Shown one piece after another: positions 1 to 5,580 of a DNA stretch of 5,580 nucleotides. Source of the DNA: an uncultured Moraxella sp. (GTDB lineage Bacteria; Pseudomonadota; Gammaproteobacteria; Pseudomonadales; Moraxellaceae); assembly GCA_937975585.1 (NCBI GenBank), contig CALJUC010000094.1:1-5580 (forward strand), given 5' to 3'. The notes under the pieces are model-generated. The model saw only the letters and a list, made by a program, of their open reading frames with translations, ran no database searches and was not told the origin of the DNA. Within the stretch, counting starts at the first letter, position 1. Every line of letters begins with the position of its first letter. Both the position numbers and the translations under genes were made by a program.

Positions 1-964
1 CCCAAGCAGGCTGAGCCACCAAGCCTTTAATCGCTTGGTCACAGGAATATAGTCTATTTGCCCAGTCTTGGGTGCTAGCGAGTGAGTGACGACGTAACGC
101 TTGGTTATACAGGCCTTGTTTATTTGACCAAATCCCCAAGCTTTGAAAACTAGCGCCAGCCAGCAAACTTTGGATGCTTCGCATATCCTTAGCGATGACC
201 CATAAAATAAGACTTTCCGGCTCTTCAGCGCGGCGTAACTGCTGAAAAATCGTGACGACTTGGGCAATATTACCTTGTAGCATGGCATCGGATAAATCAA
301 AGGTGGTATAGCGCGATTGACTGACCAAGCCATCCCGTAATTGCGTTTCATCAATCGTGATTAATGGCTGTGATGTATCATAAGCAGGGGCGTATAGATA
401 CGATAAGCGCCATAAGCTTTGATAAGCGGTCAGCAAATTGTGTTGCGTTTGTGCCAATAGTAGCTGCCAAGCCTCTTTGGTCAGATTCAGACCAAATTGT
501 TGTGCTTGCTGACTGTGTAGCTGTTCGCGTTGCTGCGGTTGGGTTAGTTGGCAGTCAATGACCTGACCTTGTGTGACGCACAACTGAAAAAATGCACTTT
601 GTTGGCTTTTTTTGTCGTATTTATCACTGATGACGATAAGACAGTTTTGGCTGGCATCACTGGCAAAGGCTTGCAACTCAGCAAGGCTGTCTTTGTCAGG
701 CTTATGATTGCCTTGTGCGATAATGACTTTGCTATCATCAAACAGCGATAGACCGTTAAGCGCTGCCAAGATTTCCGGCCAAGTCTTGGCTGAGGTAATC
801 TCAAAGCGTTGAATCGCCAGCTGCTGCGCTTGCCACTGTGGCTGTAAGCGCTCAATCAACCATTGAGCCAATAACGTTTCATCACCGTGCAACAGCCAGA
901 GCCCAGTAACTGGGGTGGTCTGCTGCTTGGCAAGTTCATACGCGGCTAAAAAGTTATGCTGCAT
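1..964 (-). CDS. holA: DNA polymerase III delta subunit (clamp loader), 3' end cut by window edge
   Basis: HolA is the clamp-loader subunit that opens the beta sliding clamp during replication. Read from ATG at 964 on the minus strand, the frame stays open to base 2, giving 321 residues. E. coli HolA has 343, so about the last 20 are missing at the window edge. The N-terminal part resembles E. coli delta, with a GLWLLHGDET segment near residues 21-30 where E. coli has YLLLGND. GLSLF follows at residues 71-75, and Leu74-Phe75 match the E. coli Leu73-Phe74 pair that inserts into the beta clamp. The later parts fit the middle and collar domains: QQLRRAEEPESLILW, then an N-Q-AL-R segment, then DQAIKGL near the visible end. 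Delta needs no ATPase motif and none is seen. The start lies 8 bases after the lptE stop, and no clear Shine-Dalgarno precedes it, so translational coupling is likely. The gene is too close to the edge to show what follows; nadD is common in relatives. Confidence 0.93.
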   Translation of the reverse strand, partial: MQHNFLAAYELAKQQTTPVTGLWLLHGDETLLAQWLIERLQPQWQAQQLAIQRFEITSAKTWPEILAALNGLSLFDDSKVIIAQGNHKPDKDSLAELQAFASDASQNCLIVISDKYDKKSQQSAFFQLCVTQGQVIDCQLTQPQQREQLHSQQAQQFGLNLTKEAWQLLLAQTQHNLLTAYQSLWRLSYLYAPAYDTSQPLITIDETQLRDGLVSQSRYTTFDLSDAMLQGNIAQVVTIFQQLRRAEEPESLILWVIAKDMRSIQSLLAGASFQSLGIWSNKQGLYNQALRRHSLASTQDWANRLYSCDQAIKGLVAQPAW

Positions 965-972
965 GAATGACG

Positions 973-1554
973 TTATGGGGTGGGCAGTTTGGCTGGTAGC
1001 GTGGTGGGCACAGCAAGCGCTAGATACTGTTCAGCGACACGTTGGGCGATATTGTCATATAGCCACACTTTAATTTGCTCAGCCTGTGGGTTATCAGTTG
1101 CAACGTTAGCTTGGTCATACTGATAGCTACGTTGCACCTGAATCGTGTTTTTAACGATTTTTGGCGCGCCATTTTGTTGGAACTGATACGTTACCTCAGC
1201 GGACATGACCATACGAATTTCGGTCAGTAGACCACGTAATCGGTAAGTTTGCATTTGAATGTTTCGAACTTGAATCGTTGGTTGACCCTTGGTATCTACT
1301 AATACCGCGCTATTATTGGTCAGCGTTGGGCCATCCACGGTTGGCAAAGTCATCAGCGCAAATTGGTGTTTCAATGCGTTCTTGACAGCAACATCTTCAG
1401 GCGCATTACCAAATACCAACTGCGTGGCTGGAAGACTACGCACCATCTTAAGACGTTCGGTATTGTGATAACCGCGCAACTGAAACCCACAACCACTTAA
1501 GCTAGTAGCCGCTAGCACCCCAGTGAGTGCTAGCCAAACAAATTTGTGTGTCAT
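973..1554 (-). CDS. lptE: LPS-assembly lipoprotein LptE
   Basis: LptE is the outer-membrane lipoprotein that plugs the LptD barrel and helps insert lipopolysaccharide into the outer leaflet. The 193-residue product equals the E. coli length. Residues 1-21 form a lipoprotein signal peptide: a Lys at position 4, a hydrophobic core, then the lipobox LSGC with Cys22 as the lipidated residue. Gly23 follows, not Asp, so nothing suggests inner-membrane retention. CGFQLRG right after the cleavage site is the family signature. Residues 107-125 (RLRGLLTEIRMVMSAEVTY) match the conserved central strand region. The C-terminal helix (IKVWLYDNIAQRVAEQYLA) also fits the family, followed by a Pro/Thr-rich end. 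The ATG at 1554 is chosen because an AAAGGAC ribosome site lies 7 bases upstream and the signal peptide begins there. The gene sits between leuS (22-base gap) and holA (8-base gap), the usual gammaproteobacterial order. No frameshift or missing key residue is seen. Confidence 0.95.
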   Translation of the reverse strand: MTHKFVWLALTGVLAATSLSGCGFQLRGYHNTERLKMVRSLPATQLVFGNAPEDVAVKNALKHQFALMTLPTVDGPTLTNNSAVLVDTKGQPTIQVRNIQMQTYRLRGLLTEIRMVMSAEVTYQFQQNGAPKIVKNTIQVQRSYQYDQANVATDNPQAEQIKVWLYDNIAQRVAEQYLALAVPTTLPAKLPTP

Positions 1555-1561
1555 GCTTATC

Positions 1562-1568
1562 GTCCTTT
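1562..1568 (-). promoter_or_regulatory. Ribosome binding site of lptE
   Basis: Minus-strand AAAGGAC lies in the 22-base leuS-lptE gap and ends 7 bases before the lptE ATG. It is the only clear Shine-Dalgarno in the three-gene operon. It supports the 1554 start and suggests that lptE can be loaded independently of leuS. Confidence 0.75.
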
Positions 1569-1576
1569 AGTTACGA

Positions 1577-4222
1577 TCAACCTTTTACCACGATATTGAC
1601 CAGTTTGTTAGGTACCACGATTTCTTTGACAATGTCACCGGTCAAGAATTTTTGTACACTGTCTAGCGCTTTGGCTTGTGCTTTTAAGCTATCGGCATCG
1701 CTATTTGGCGCAACTTCAAGCTGACCACGGATTTTACCGTTGACTTGGACAACCATGGTAATGGTATCTTGTACCAAAGCTGATTGGTCGACACTTGGGT
1801 AGCTCAAGGTCAATGGGTCAAGGCCTAAATGCGCCAATAGCACTTCTGCCATATGCGGTGCATACATGGCAAGTAGCGTCAATAAGGCAACCACGGCTTC
1901 ATTAGCCACTGCAAGATCAGCGGCTGTTTCAGCGGTAAAGCTGGTCAATTCATTGGCCAATTCCATTAAGGCTGAAACTGGGGTGTTAAGTGCCAAGCGT
2001 TTACCCAAGTCATCATCCAATTTGGCGATGGTTTCGTGGGTCTTACGGCGTAAGTTTTTCGCAGCTTTACCCAATCCTTCCGTGGTTACCGCTAAGTCAC
2101 TTGCTGATAAACCTTGCGAAGCTAACGTTTCGCCATGCTCGATGGTATAACGCCATACTTTTTTCAAGAAATTGTATGGGCCTTTTAAGCCATCATCAAT
2201 CCATTCTAAGGTTTGGTCAGCGGGTGCGGTAAACATGGTATACAAACGCACGGTGTCCGCACCATATTGGTCAATGGTGGCTTGTGGGTCGATACCGTTG
2301 TTTTTTGACTTCGACATTTTTTCGATTTTGCCGATGATGACAGGTTGACCGTCTGCCTTCAATTTGGCAGATAACGGTTGGCCTTTGTCACTGTACTCAA
2401 TCTCAATGTCATCTGGGAAATAGTAGGTTTTACTGCCGTCATCATTTTGACGATAGAAGGTTCCCGCAAGTACCATGCCTTGGGTCAATAAGTTAGCAAA
2501 AGGCTCAGCGCCTGAGACCAAGCCTTCATCACGCATCAACTTATGGAAGAAGCGCGCGTATAATAAGTGCATTACCGCGTGTTCAACACCACCAATATAT
2601 TGGTCAACGGGCATCCATTTATCGGCTGCGCCTTTTTCGACCATACCATCGGTGTAGTCAGGAGAAGTAAAGCGGGCTTGATACCAACTTGATTCGACGA
2701 ACGTATCAAAGGTATCGGTTTCGCGTTTGGCGGCTTGACCACATTGCGGACAGGCCACATCGGTAAATGACGCTAAGTTATTAAGCGGATTGCCGCGACC
2801 GTCTGGTACCACGTCCGTTGGCAACACCACAGGCAAGTCTTTTTCTGGTACAGGCACGGTACCGCAATGGGCACAGTTAATCACTGGAATTGGACAACCC
2901 CAATAACGTTGGCGTGATACGCCCCAGTCGCGTAAGCGGAAGTTAATGGTCTTTTTCGCCAAGTCTTTCGGTTCAAGTTCGGCTAAAACTTTATCGAAGG
3001 CTTGTTGGAAACTTAAACCATCTAGCATACCTGAGTTAATGCCAACGCCTTGTTGTTTGTTACCATACCATTCTTGCCAAGTCGTCGCGTCAAAGTCTTG
3101 ACCTTGTACATCAATCACTTGCTTGATTGGCAAGTTGTATTTATTGGCAAATTCAAAATCGCGCTCATCGTGTGCTGGTACAGCCATGACCGCGCCCGAA
3201 CCGTAGCTCATTAGGACATAGTTGGCAACCCATACAGGAACTTGCTCACCGGTTAATGGGTGAGTAACCGTAAGACCGGTATCCATACCAAGTTTTTCGG
3301 CTTTAGCGATATCGGCTTCAGCCACTGAGCCTTTTTTGATATCCGCGATAAAGTCTTGCAAGGTTGGGTTGTGACGTGCGGCATATTGCGCCAATGGGTG
3401 TTCACCGGCAACTGATACATAGGTTACACCCATCAAGGTGTCTGGACGCGTGGTAAACACGTCTAACGTTTTTTGCTCACCGTCTAACTCGTATGGGAAA
3501 TGAAGTTCCATACCCTCTGAGCGGCCAATCCAGTTACGCTGCATGGTAATTACTTGGGGCGGCCAATGGCCTTCAAGCTTATCCAAGTCATTTAATAACT
3601 CATCGGCGTAGTCAGTAATTTTAAAATAGTACATTGGGATTTCACGTTTTTCGACCAAAGCGCCTGAGCGCCAGCCGCGACCATCCACGACTTGTTCGTT
3701 GGCCAACACGGTGTTATCGACCGGATCCCAGTTAACGGTTGATAGTTTTTTGTACACCAAACCTTTTTTGTATAACTGGATAAACAACCACTGTTCCCAA
3801 CGATAATATTCTGGGGTACAAGTTGCAAATTCACGTGACCAGTCAATCGACAGACCTAGTGACTTTAATTGACCACGCATATTATCTATATTGGCAAATG
3901 TCCAAGCCGCTGGGGCAACGCCATTGGCAATCGCAGCATTTTCGGCAGGCAAACCAAACGCATCCCAACCCATTGGCTGTAATACGTCATAGCCTTTTAG
4001 ACGGTAATAACGGCTTAATACATCCGAAATCGTATAGTTACGCACGTGTCCCATGTGCAGCTTGCCGCTCGGGTAAGGAAACATCGATAGCATATAGCGT
4101 GTTGGCTTATCGCTTTTGGCGTTGTTTACTTGATAGCGGTTATCGGCTTCCCATAGTTGTTGTTGGGTAGTTTCGATAGCTTGGGGATCGTATTGGTGAG
4201 TCAAGACTGGTTGTTTCATCAT
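1577..4222 (-). CDS. leuS: Leucyl-tRNA synthetase (LeuRS), class Ia
   Basis: LeuRS charges tRNA-Leu with leucine using ATP and edits mischarged norvaline or isoleucine. The protein has 881 residues (E. coli 860). The Rossmann-fold HIGH motif is HMGH at 56-59, within PSGKLHMGHVRNY. The CP1 editing domain is intact: TTRPDT at 257-262, where Thr262 aligns with the specificity threonine (E. coli Thr252), and GSGAVMAVPAHDERD at 341-355, with Asp355 aligning to E. coli Asp345. After the RDWGVSRQRYWG block (431-442) come cysteine pairs C450-x2-C453 and C491-x2-C494, which fit a zinc-binding ZN1 domain. E. coli lacks these cysteines. TDTFDTFVESSWY is at 502-514. A leucine-specific insertion spans roughly 588-634, ending at KMSKS (635-639). 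An anticodon-binding helical domain follows, then the C-terminal domain with VVQVNGKIRGQL at about 824-835. The start could be either of two adjacent ATGs (4222 or 4219), and no strong Shine-Dalgarno is seen. First gene of leuS-lptE-holA and divergent from the plus-strand gene at 4329. Confidence 0.98.
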   Translation of the reverse strand: MMKQPVLTHQYDPQAIETTQQQLWEADNRYQVNNAKSDKPTRYMLSMFPYPSGKLHMGHVRNYTISDVLSRYYRLKGYDVLQPMGWDAFGLPAENAAIANGVAPAAWTFANIDNMRGQLKSLGLSIDWSREFATCTPEYYRWEQWLFIQLYKKGLVYKKLSTVNWDPVDNTVLANEQVVDGRGWRSGALVEKREIPMYYFKITDYADELLNDLDKLEGHWPPQVITMQRNWIGRSEGMELHFPYELDGEQKTLDVFTTRPDTLMGVTYVSVAGEHPLAQYAARHNPTLQDFIADIKKGSVAEADIAKAEKLGMDTGLTVTHPLTGEQVPVWVANYVLMSYGSGAVMAVPAHDERDFEFANKYNLPIKQVIDVQGQDFDATTWQEWYGNKQQGVGINSGMLDGLSFQQAFDKVLAELEPKDLAKKTINFRLRDWGVSRQRYWGCPIPVINCAHCGTVPVPEKDLPVVLPTDVVPDGRGNPLNNLASFTDVACPQCGQAAKRETDTFDTFVESSWYQARFTSPDYTDGMVEKGAADKWMPVDQYIGGVEHAVMHLLYARFFHKLMRDEGLVSGAEPFANLLTQGMVLAGTFYRQNDDGSKTYYFPDDIEIEYSDKGQPLSAKLKADGQPVIIGKIEKMSKSKNNGIDPQATIDQYGADTVRLYTMFTAPADQTLEWIDDGLKGPYNFLKKVWRYTIEHGETLASQGLSASDLAVTTEGLGKAAKNLRRKTHETIAKLDDDLGKRLALNTPVSALMELANELTSFTAETAADLAVANEAVVALLTLLAMYAPHMAEVLLAHLGLDPLTLSYPSVDQSALVQDTITMVVQVNGKIRGQLEVAPNSDADSLKAQAKALDSVQKFLTGDIVKEIVVPNKLVNIVVKG

Positions 4223-4328
4223 GATGTGCGTTAAACTTATCTAGGTAAAAAAACGGAAAAATTTCAAACGCTATAGCATAGCGCAAAATAGCTAAAATTG
4301 CGATGGTTGGAAAAGAATTCGGTGCCGA
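4223..4328. promoter_or_regulatory. Divergent intergenic region, likely promoters for leuS and the 4329 gene
   Basis: These 106 bases lie between two genes read away from each other, so both promoters should be here. The stretch is A/T-rich. A possible plus-strand -10 box is TAAAAT at 4293-4298 (5 of 6 matches to TATAAT), but no good -35 lies 16-18 bases upstream. On the minus strand, TTGAAA (4267-4262) resembles a -35 box. The best -10 at suitable spacing is only TAGATA (4243-4238), a weak match that would place the leuS transcript start very near its ATG. The role is inferred from position, and the exact boxes are uncertain. No T-box, leader peptide or attenuator was recognised. Confidence 0.45.
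4269..4283. repeat. Perfect 6-bp inverted repeat, possible operator or hairpin
   Basis: CGCTAT and ATAGCG flank the 3-base spacer AGC, giving an exact 15-base palindrome-like element in the leuS/4329 divergent region. ATAGC also occurs three times on the plus strand, starting at 4273, 4278 and 4288. There is no T-run after the stem on either strand, so it is unlikely to be a terminator. A regulator binding site is possible but unproven. Confidence 0.4.
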
Positions 4329-4889
4329 ATGATGCAAAAATTAAAAAATGGGGATGTATTAAATCTTCCTATTCATATCTTTTTATTTAGACGACAATTT
4401 GTTTGGTTTATCATAGGTATGTTAATGGTGAGTTTCTTGACAATACATTGGCTATTGAATATGTTGAATGGCTTTTTGTTTTTCGTCATGACTACGTTTG
4501 TGCTGTTAGTTACTGCCGTTACGTTATATGGGATAAAATTTTACTTTTCACCCAAACCAATTGTGACTTTACAAAGCGATAAGCTGATAATCTGGGGGTT
4601 GCAACGTTCAAACCCGCAAAGTATCCAATGGCAATCTATTAGAGATATTAATGCTTATAGCAGTCAACATGGGAGTGGTTTGGTATTATATTTAAAAAAT
4701 CGCCCACCGTTTGAAGATACTATCAACGTAAGTTTATATAGTGGGGCAGTCATTCAGAACAAGTTACTAAATACTCGAGAAGTTGAAAGTATTTTTAAGC
4801 AATTTATCAACCATTATCAACAACAGCCCAATGAACATTTGATAATTCGCTATCAAAAAATGACCAAGCATTTTTTGGATTGGGCATAA
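4329..4889 (+). CDS. Uncharacterised protein with two membrane segments and a beta-rich cytoplasmic domain
   Basis: I cannot name this 186-residue protein. A short basic N-terminus (MMQKLKNGDV, then LFRR near 19-22) precedes two hydrophobic helices at about 24-44 and 48-72, joined by a short turn. This predicts a hairpin inner-membrane anchor with both ends in the cytoplasm. Residues 78-165 alternate polar and hydrophobic positions: IVTLQSDKLIIWG, IQWQSIRDINAY, GLVLYLK, INVSL. A helix (REVESIFKQFINHY, 150-163) follows. This order of two helices, beta strands and an 'I-x-W-x-x-I-x-x-I' block resembles bacterial PH-like membrane proteins such as the STM3941-type family. That likeness is from memory of the fold pattern, not an alignment. 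The last 20 or so residues are basic and aromatic and match nothing I know. No catalytic motif or cysteine is present. The start is uncertain between adjacent ATGs (4329, 4332), with a weak GGTG 4 bases upstream. It lies 23 bases before the YffB-type gene, probably in one transcript, and is visibly AT-richer than the minus-strand operon. Confidence 0.75.
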   Translation: MMQKLKNGDVLNLPIHIFLFRRQFVWFIIGMLMVSFLTIHWLLNMLNGFLFFVMTTFVLLVTAVTLYGIKFYFSPKPIVTLQSDKLIIWGLQRSNPQSIQWQSIRDINAYSSQHGSGLVLYLKNRPPFEDTINVSLYSGAVIQNKLLNTREVESIFKQFINHYQQQPNEHLIIRYQKMTKHFLDWA

Positions 4890-4899
4890 ACTCAGTAAT

Positions 4900-4903
4900 A
4901 GGA
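4900..4903 (+). promoter_or_regulatory. Ribosome binding site deciding the YffB-type gene start
   Basis: AGGA lies 9 bases before the ATG at 4913. The same frame is open upstream to a TTG at 4880 that overlaps the preceding gene. That start would add 11 residues unlike the family N-terminus and has no ribosome site, so 4913 is preferred. Confidence 0.65.
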
Positions 4904-4912
4904 TATAAAAGC

Positions 4913-5266
4913 ATGACCACGATTTATGGTATCAAAAACTGTAGCACCATGAAAAAAGCCTTTGATAAATTAACATCACTGGGTATCGAGTATGATTTTT
5001 TTGATTATAAAAAACAGACCTTAGACAAGGTGACATTAGCTAAGTGGGTAGAATGTGCAGGCATGGATAAAATCTTAAATACCAAAGGTACTACTTGGCG
5101 CAATTTGACTGAGGAAGAAAAAACACAAGCGAAACAAGATGCAAATTTTGCCATAGAGCTAATGATTGCAAAACCAAGTATGATTAAACGTCCTGTGGTG
5201 GTGAGTGATAAGGAGTTACTGGTAGGCTTTAATGAGGCGGAGTTTGAACAGCTAGCGTTGAAATAG
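4913..5266 (+). CDS. yffB: YffB/Spx-type ArsC-family thioredoxin-fold protein
   Basis: The 117-residue product matches the E. coli YffB length (118) and layout. The N-terminus TIYGIKNCSTMKKA gives a first beta strand and a single active-site-like Cys10 followed by Ser-Thr, the CxT arrangement of YffB rather than a CxxC redox pair. NTKGTTWR at 56-63 is the family hallmark. IKRP at 91-94 carries the conserved Arg93 and cis-Pro94, and LLVGFNEAEFEQL at 102-114 is the usual C-terminal block. A second cysteine, Cys48, is not in the place used by three-cysteine arsenate reductases. Members are often annotated 'arsenate reductase' by similarity, but YffB-type proteins have no established arsenate role. 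A glutathione-dependent thiol function has been suggested for relatives, so the biochemical role is uncertain. The ATG at 4913 is supported by AGGA 9 bases upstream. The gene follows the two-helix membrane protein by 23 bases and ends 39 bases before a strong terminator. Confidence 0.93.
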   Translation: MTTIYGIKNCSTMKKAFDKLTSLGIEYDFFDYKKQTLDKVTLAKWVECAGMDKILNTKGTTWRNLTEEEKTQAKQDANFAIELMIAKPSMIKRPVVVSDKELLVGFNEAEFEQLALK

Positions 5267-5305
5267 CGGTAATGAGAGGAAAGGAGTCAGTTTTTTGAAC
5301 CCAAT

Positions 5306-5338
5306 AAAAAAAGCGAGTTATTAAAACTCGCTTTTTTT
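5306..5338. terminator. Bidirectional rho-independent terminator between yffB and ccoP
   Basis: Two 14-base arms (5306-5319 and 5325-5338) are exact reverse complements around the 5-base loop ATTAA. The stem core is GCGAGTT paired with AACTCGC, and the outer part is seven A:T pairs. A T-run therefore follows the core stem on both strands. It lies 39 bases after the yffB-type stop and 12 bases after the minus-strand ccoP stop, so it should end both convergent transcripts. Confidence 0.93.
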
Positions 5339-5350
5339 GAAACCATTCTA

Positions 5351-5580
5351 TTATTTGACTGCGCTTGCTACGGCTGATTTTACAGCACTGGCAGTTTCAG
5401 CTGGGGTAGAGGCAGCACCGCGTTCTTTATTAACGACAGTTTGTGGCGTTACGACAGAAGCATCTTGTTTATGGTCGCTTAGTGAATAAACATAAGCGGC
5501 TAACAACATGATACGCTCATTACCTAACTTGGTATCCCAATGTGGCATCACACCAGCACGACCATTACGTAGGGTAGTAC
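5351..5580 (-). CDS. ccoP: cbb3-type cytochrome c oxidase diheme subunit III, C-terminal part only
   Basis: CcoP carries two c-type hemes that feed electrons to the cbb3 terminal oxidase, a high-affinity enzyme used at low oxygen. Its globular part sits in the periplasm on an N-terminal membrane anchor. Only the last 75 residues are in the window, entering from the right edge. They begin TTLRNGRAGVMPHW, where the Met before Pro is the distal ligand of the second heme. LGNERIMLLAAYVYSLS follows, the closing helix of the cytochrome c fold. The heme-binding CxxCH sites lie outside the window. After the fold ends, about 42 residues remain, rich in Ala, Thr, Val and Lys and ending SAVKSAVASAVK. 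This is longer than the usual short CcoP end. The rest of a ccoNOQP operon is expected to the right but cannot be seen. The stop is followed within 12 bases by the shared terminator. The family call rests on the MPHW and YVYSL blocks. Another class I cytochrome c is possible but less likely. Confidence 0.85.
   Translation of the reverse strand, partial: TTLRNGRAGVMPHWDTKLGNERIMLLAAYVYSLSDHKQDASVVTPQTVVNKERGAASTPAETASAVKSAVASAVK

Noticed and set aside
364..855. Open frames on both strands inside the holA region (65, 67 and 103 residues)
   Set aside because: They overlap the clear holA frame, have no recognisable domains and lack ribosome sites. They are shadows of holA.
1866..2760. Several 60-94 residue open frames within leuS on either strand
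   Set aside because: All lie inside the intact, fully conserved LeuRS frame and look like low-complexity or antisense translations of it.
4223..4328. T-box or leucine leader attenuator controlling leuS
   Set aside because: The 106-base region is too short and shows no T-box consensus, no leucine-rich leader peptide and no terminator stem with a T-run.
3592..4337. Open frames overlapping the 5' half of leuS and the divergent region (84, 115 and 65 residues)
   Set aside because: They conflict with the start of leuS and the intergenic region, and none shows a signal peptide, domain or ribosome site.
4880..4912. TTG start that would add 11 residues to the YffB-type protein and overlap the previous gene
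   Set aside because: The ATG at 4913 has AGGA 9 bases upstream and gives the usual family N-terminus and length.
4913..5266. Arsenate reductase (ArsC) as the function of the YffB-type gene
   Set aside because: The sequence pattern NCST, NTKGTTWR and IKRP is that of YffB. No arsenic resistance genes (arsR, arsB, acr3) are nearby.
1..5580. Mobile element, CRISPR array, toxin-antitoxin pair or defence system
   Set aside because: No transposase, integrase, spaced direct repeats, terminal inverted repeats or paired toxin-like small genes were seen. The genes are intact housekeeping genes in a conserved order.

Overview
The window looks like an ordinary housekeeping stretch of a gammaproteobacterial chromosome. 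The most likely source is the Moraxellaceae, in the Moraxella/Psychrobacter area. This rests on three things: the leuS-lptE-holA order typical of Gammaproteobacteria, a cbb3-type cytochrome oxidase gene nearby (Acinetobacter generally lacks this oxidase), and moderate to low GC with a glutamine-rich protein style. The genus is an inference from gene content and style, not from a database match.

Layout. Positions 1-4222, minus strand, hold a compact operon read right to left. It runs leuS (leucyl-tRNA synthetase, 881 aa), a 22-base gap, lptE (outer-membrane LPS-assembly lipoprotein, 193 aa), an 8-base gap, then holA (DNA polymerase III delta subunit). holA runs off the left edge and lacks only its last 20 or so residues. 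Positions 4223-4328 are a short divergent intergenic region with a perfect 6-bp hairpin and A/T-rich promoter-like sequence. Positions 4329-5266, plus strand, hold two AT-richer genes that are probably co-transcribed. The first is an unnamed protein with two membrane segments and a small beta-rich cytoplasmic domain. The second is a YffB/Spx-type member of the ArsC-like thioredoxin-fold family. A strong palindromic terminator at 5306-5338 separates them from the convergent 3' end of ccoP (cbb3 oxidase diheme subunit), which enters from the right edge on the minus strand.

How the genes relate. The minus-strand operon joins translation (LeuRS), envelope assembly (LptE) and replication (clamp-loader delta), all essential in relatives. 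The grouping reflects conserved gene order rather than a shared pathway. The plus-strand pair and ccoP are unrelated neighbours divided by a shared bidirectional terminator.

I found no mobile element, CRISPR array, tRNA, rRNA or convincing new system. The least explained item is the small membrane protein at 4329-4889. Other points worth checking are the long alanine/lysine-rich tail on CcoP, the zinc-type cysteine pairs kept in LeuRS, and the hairpin in the divergent promoter region.
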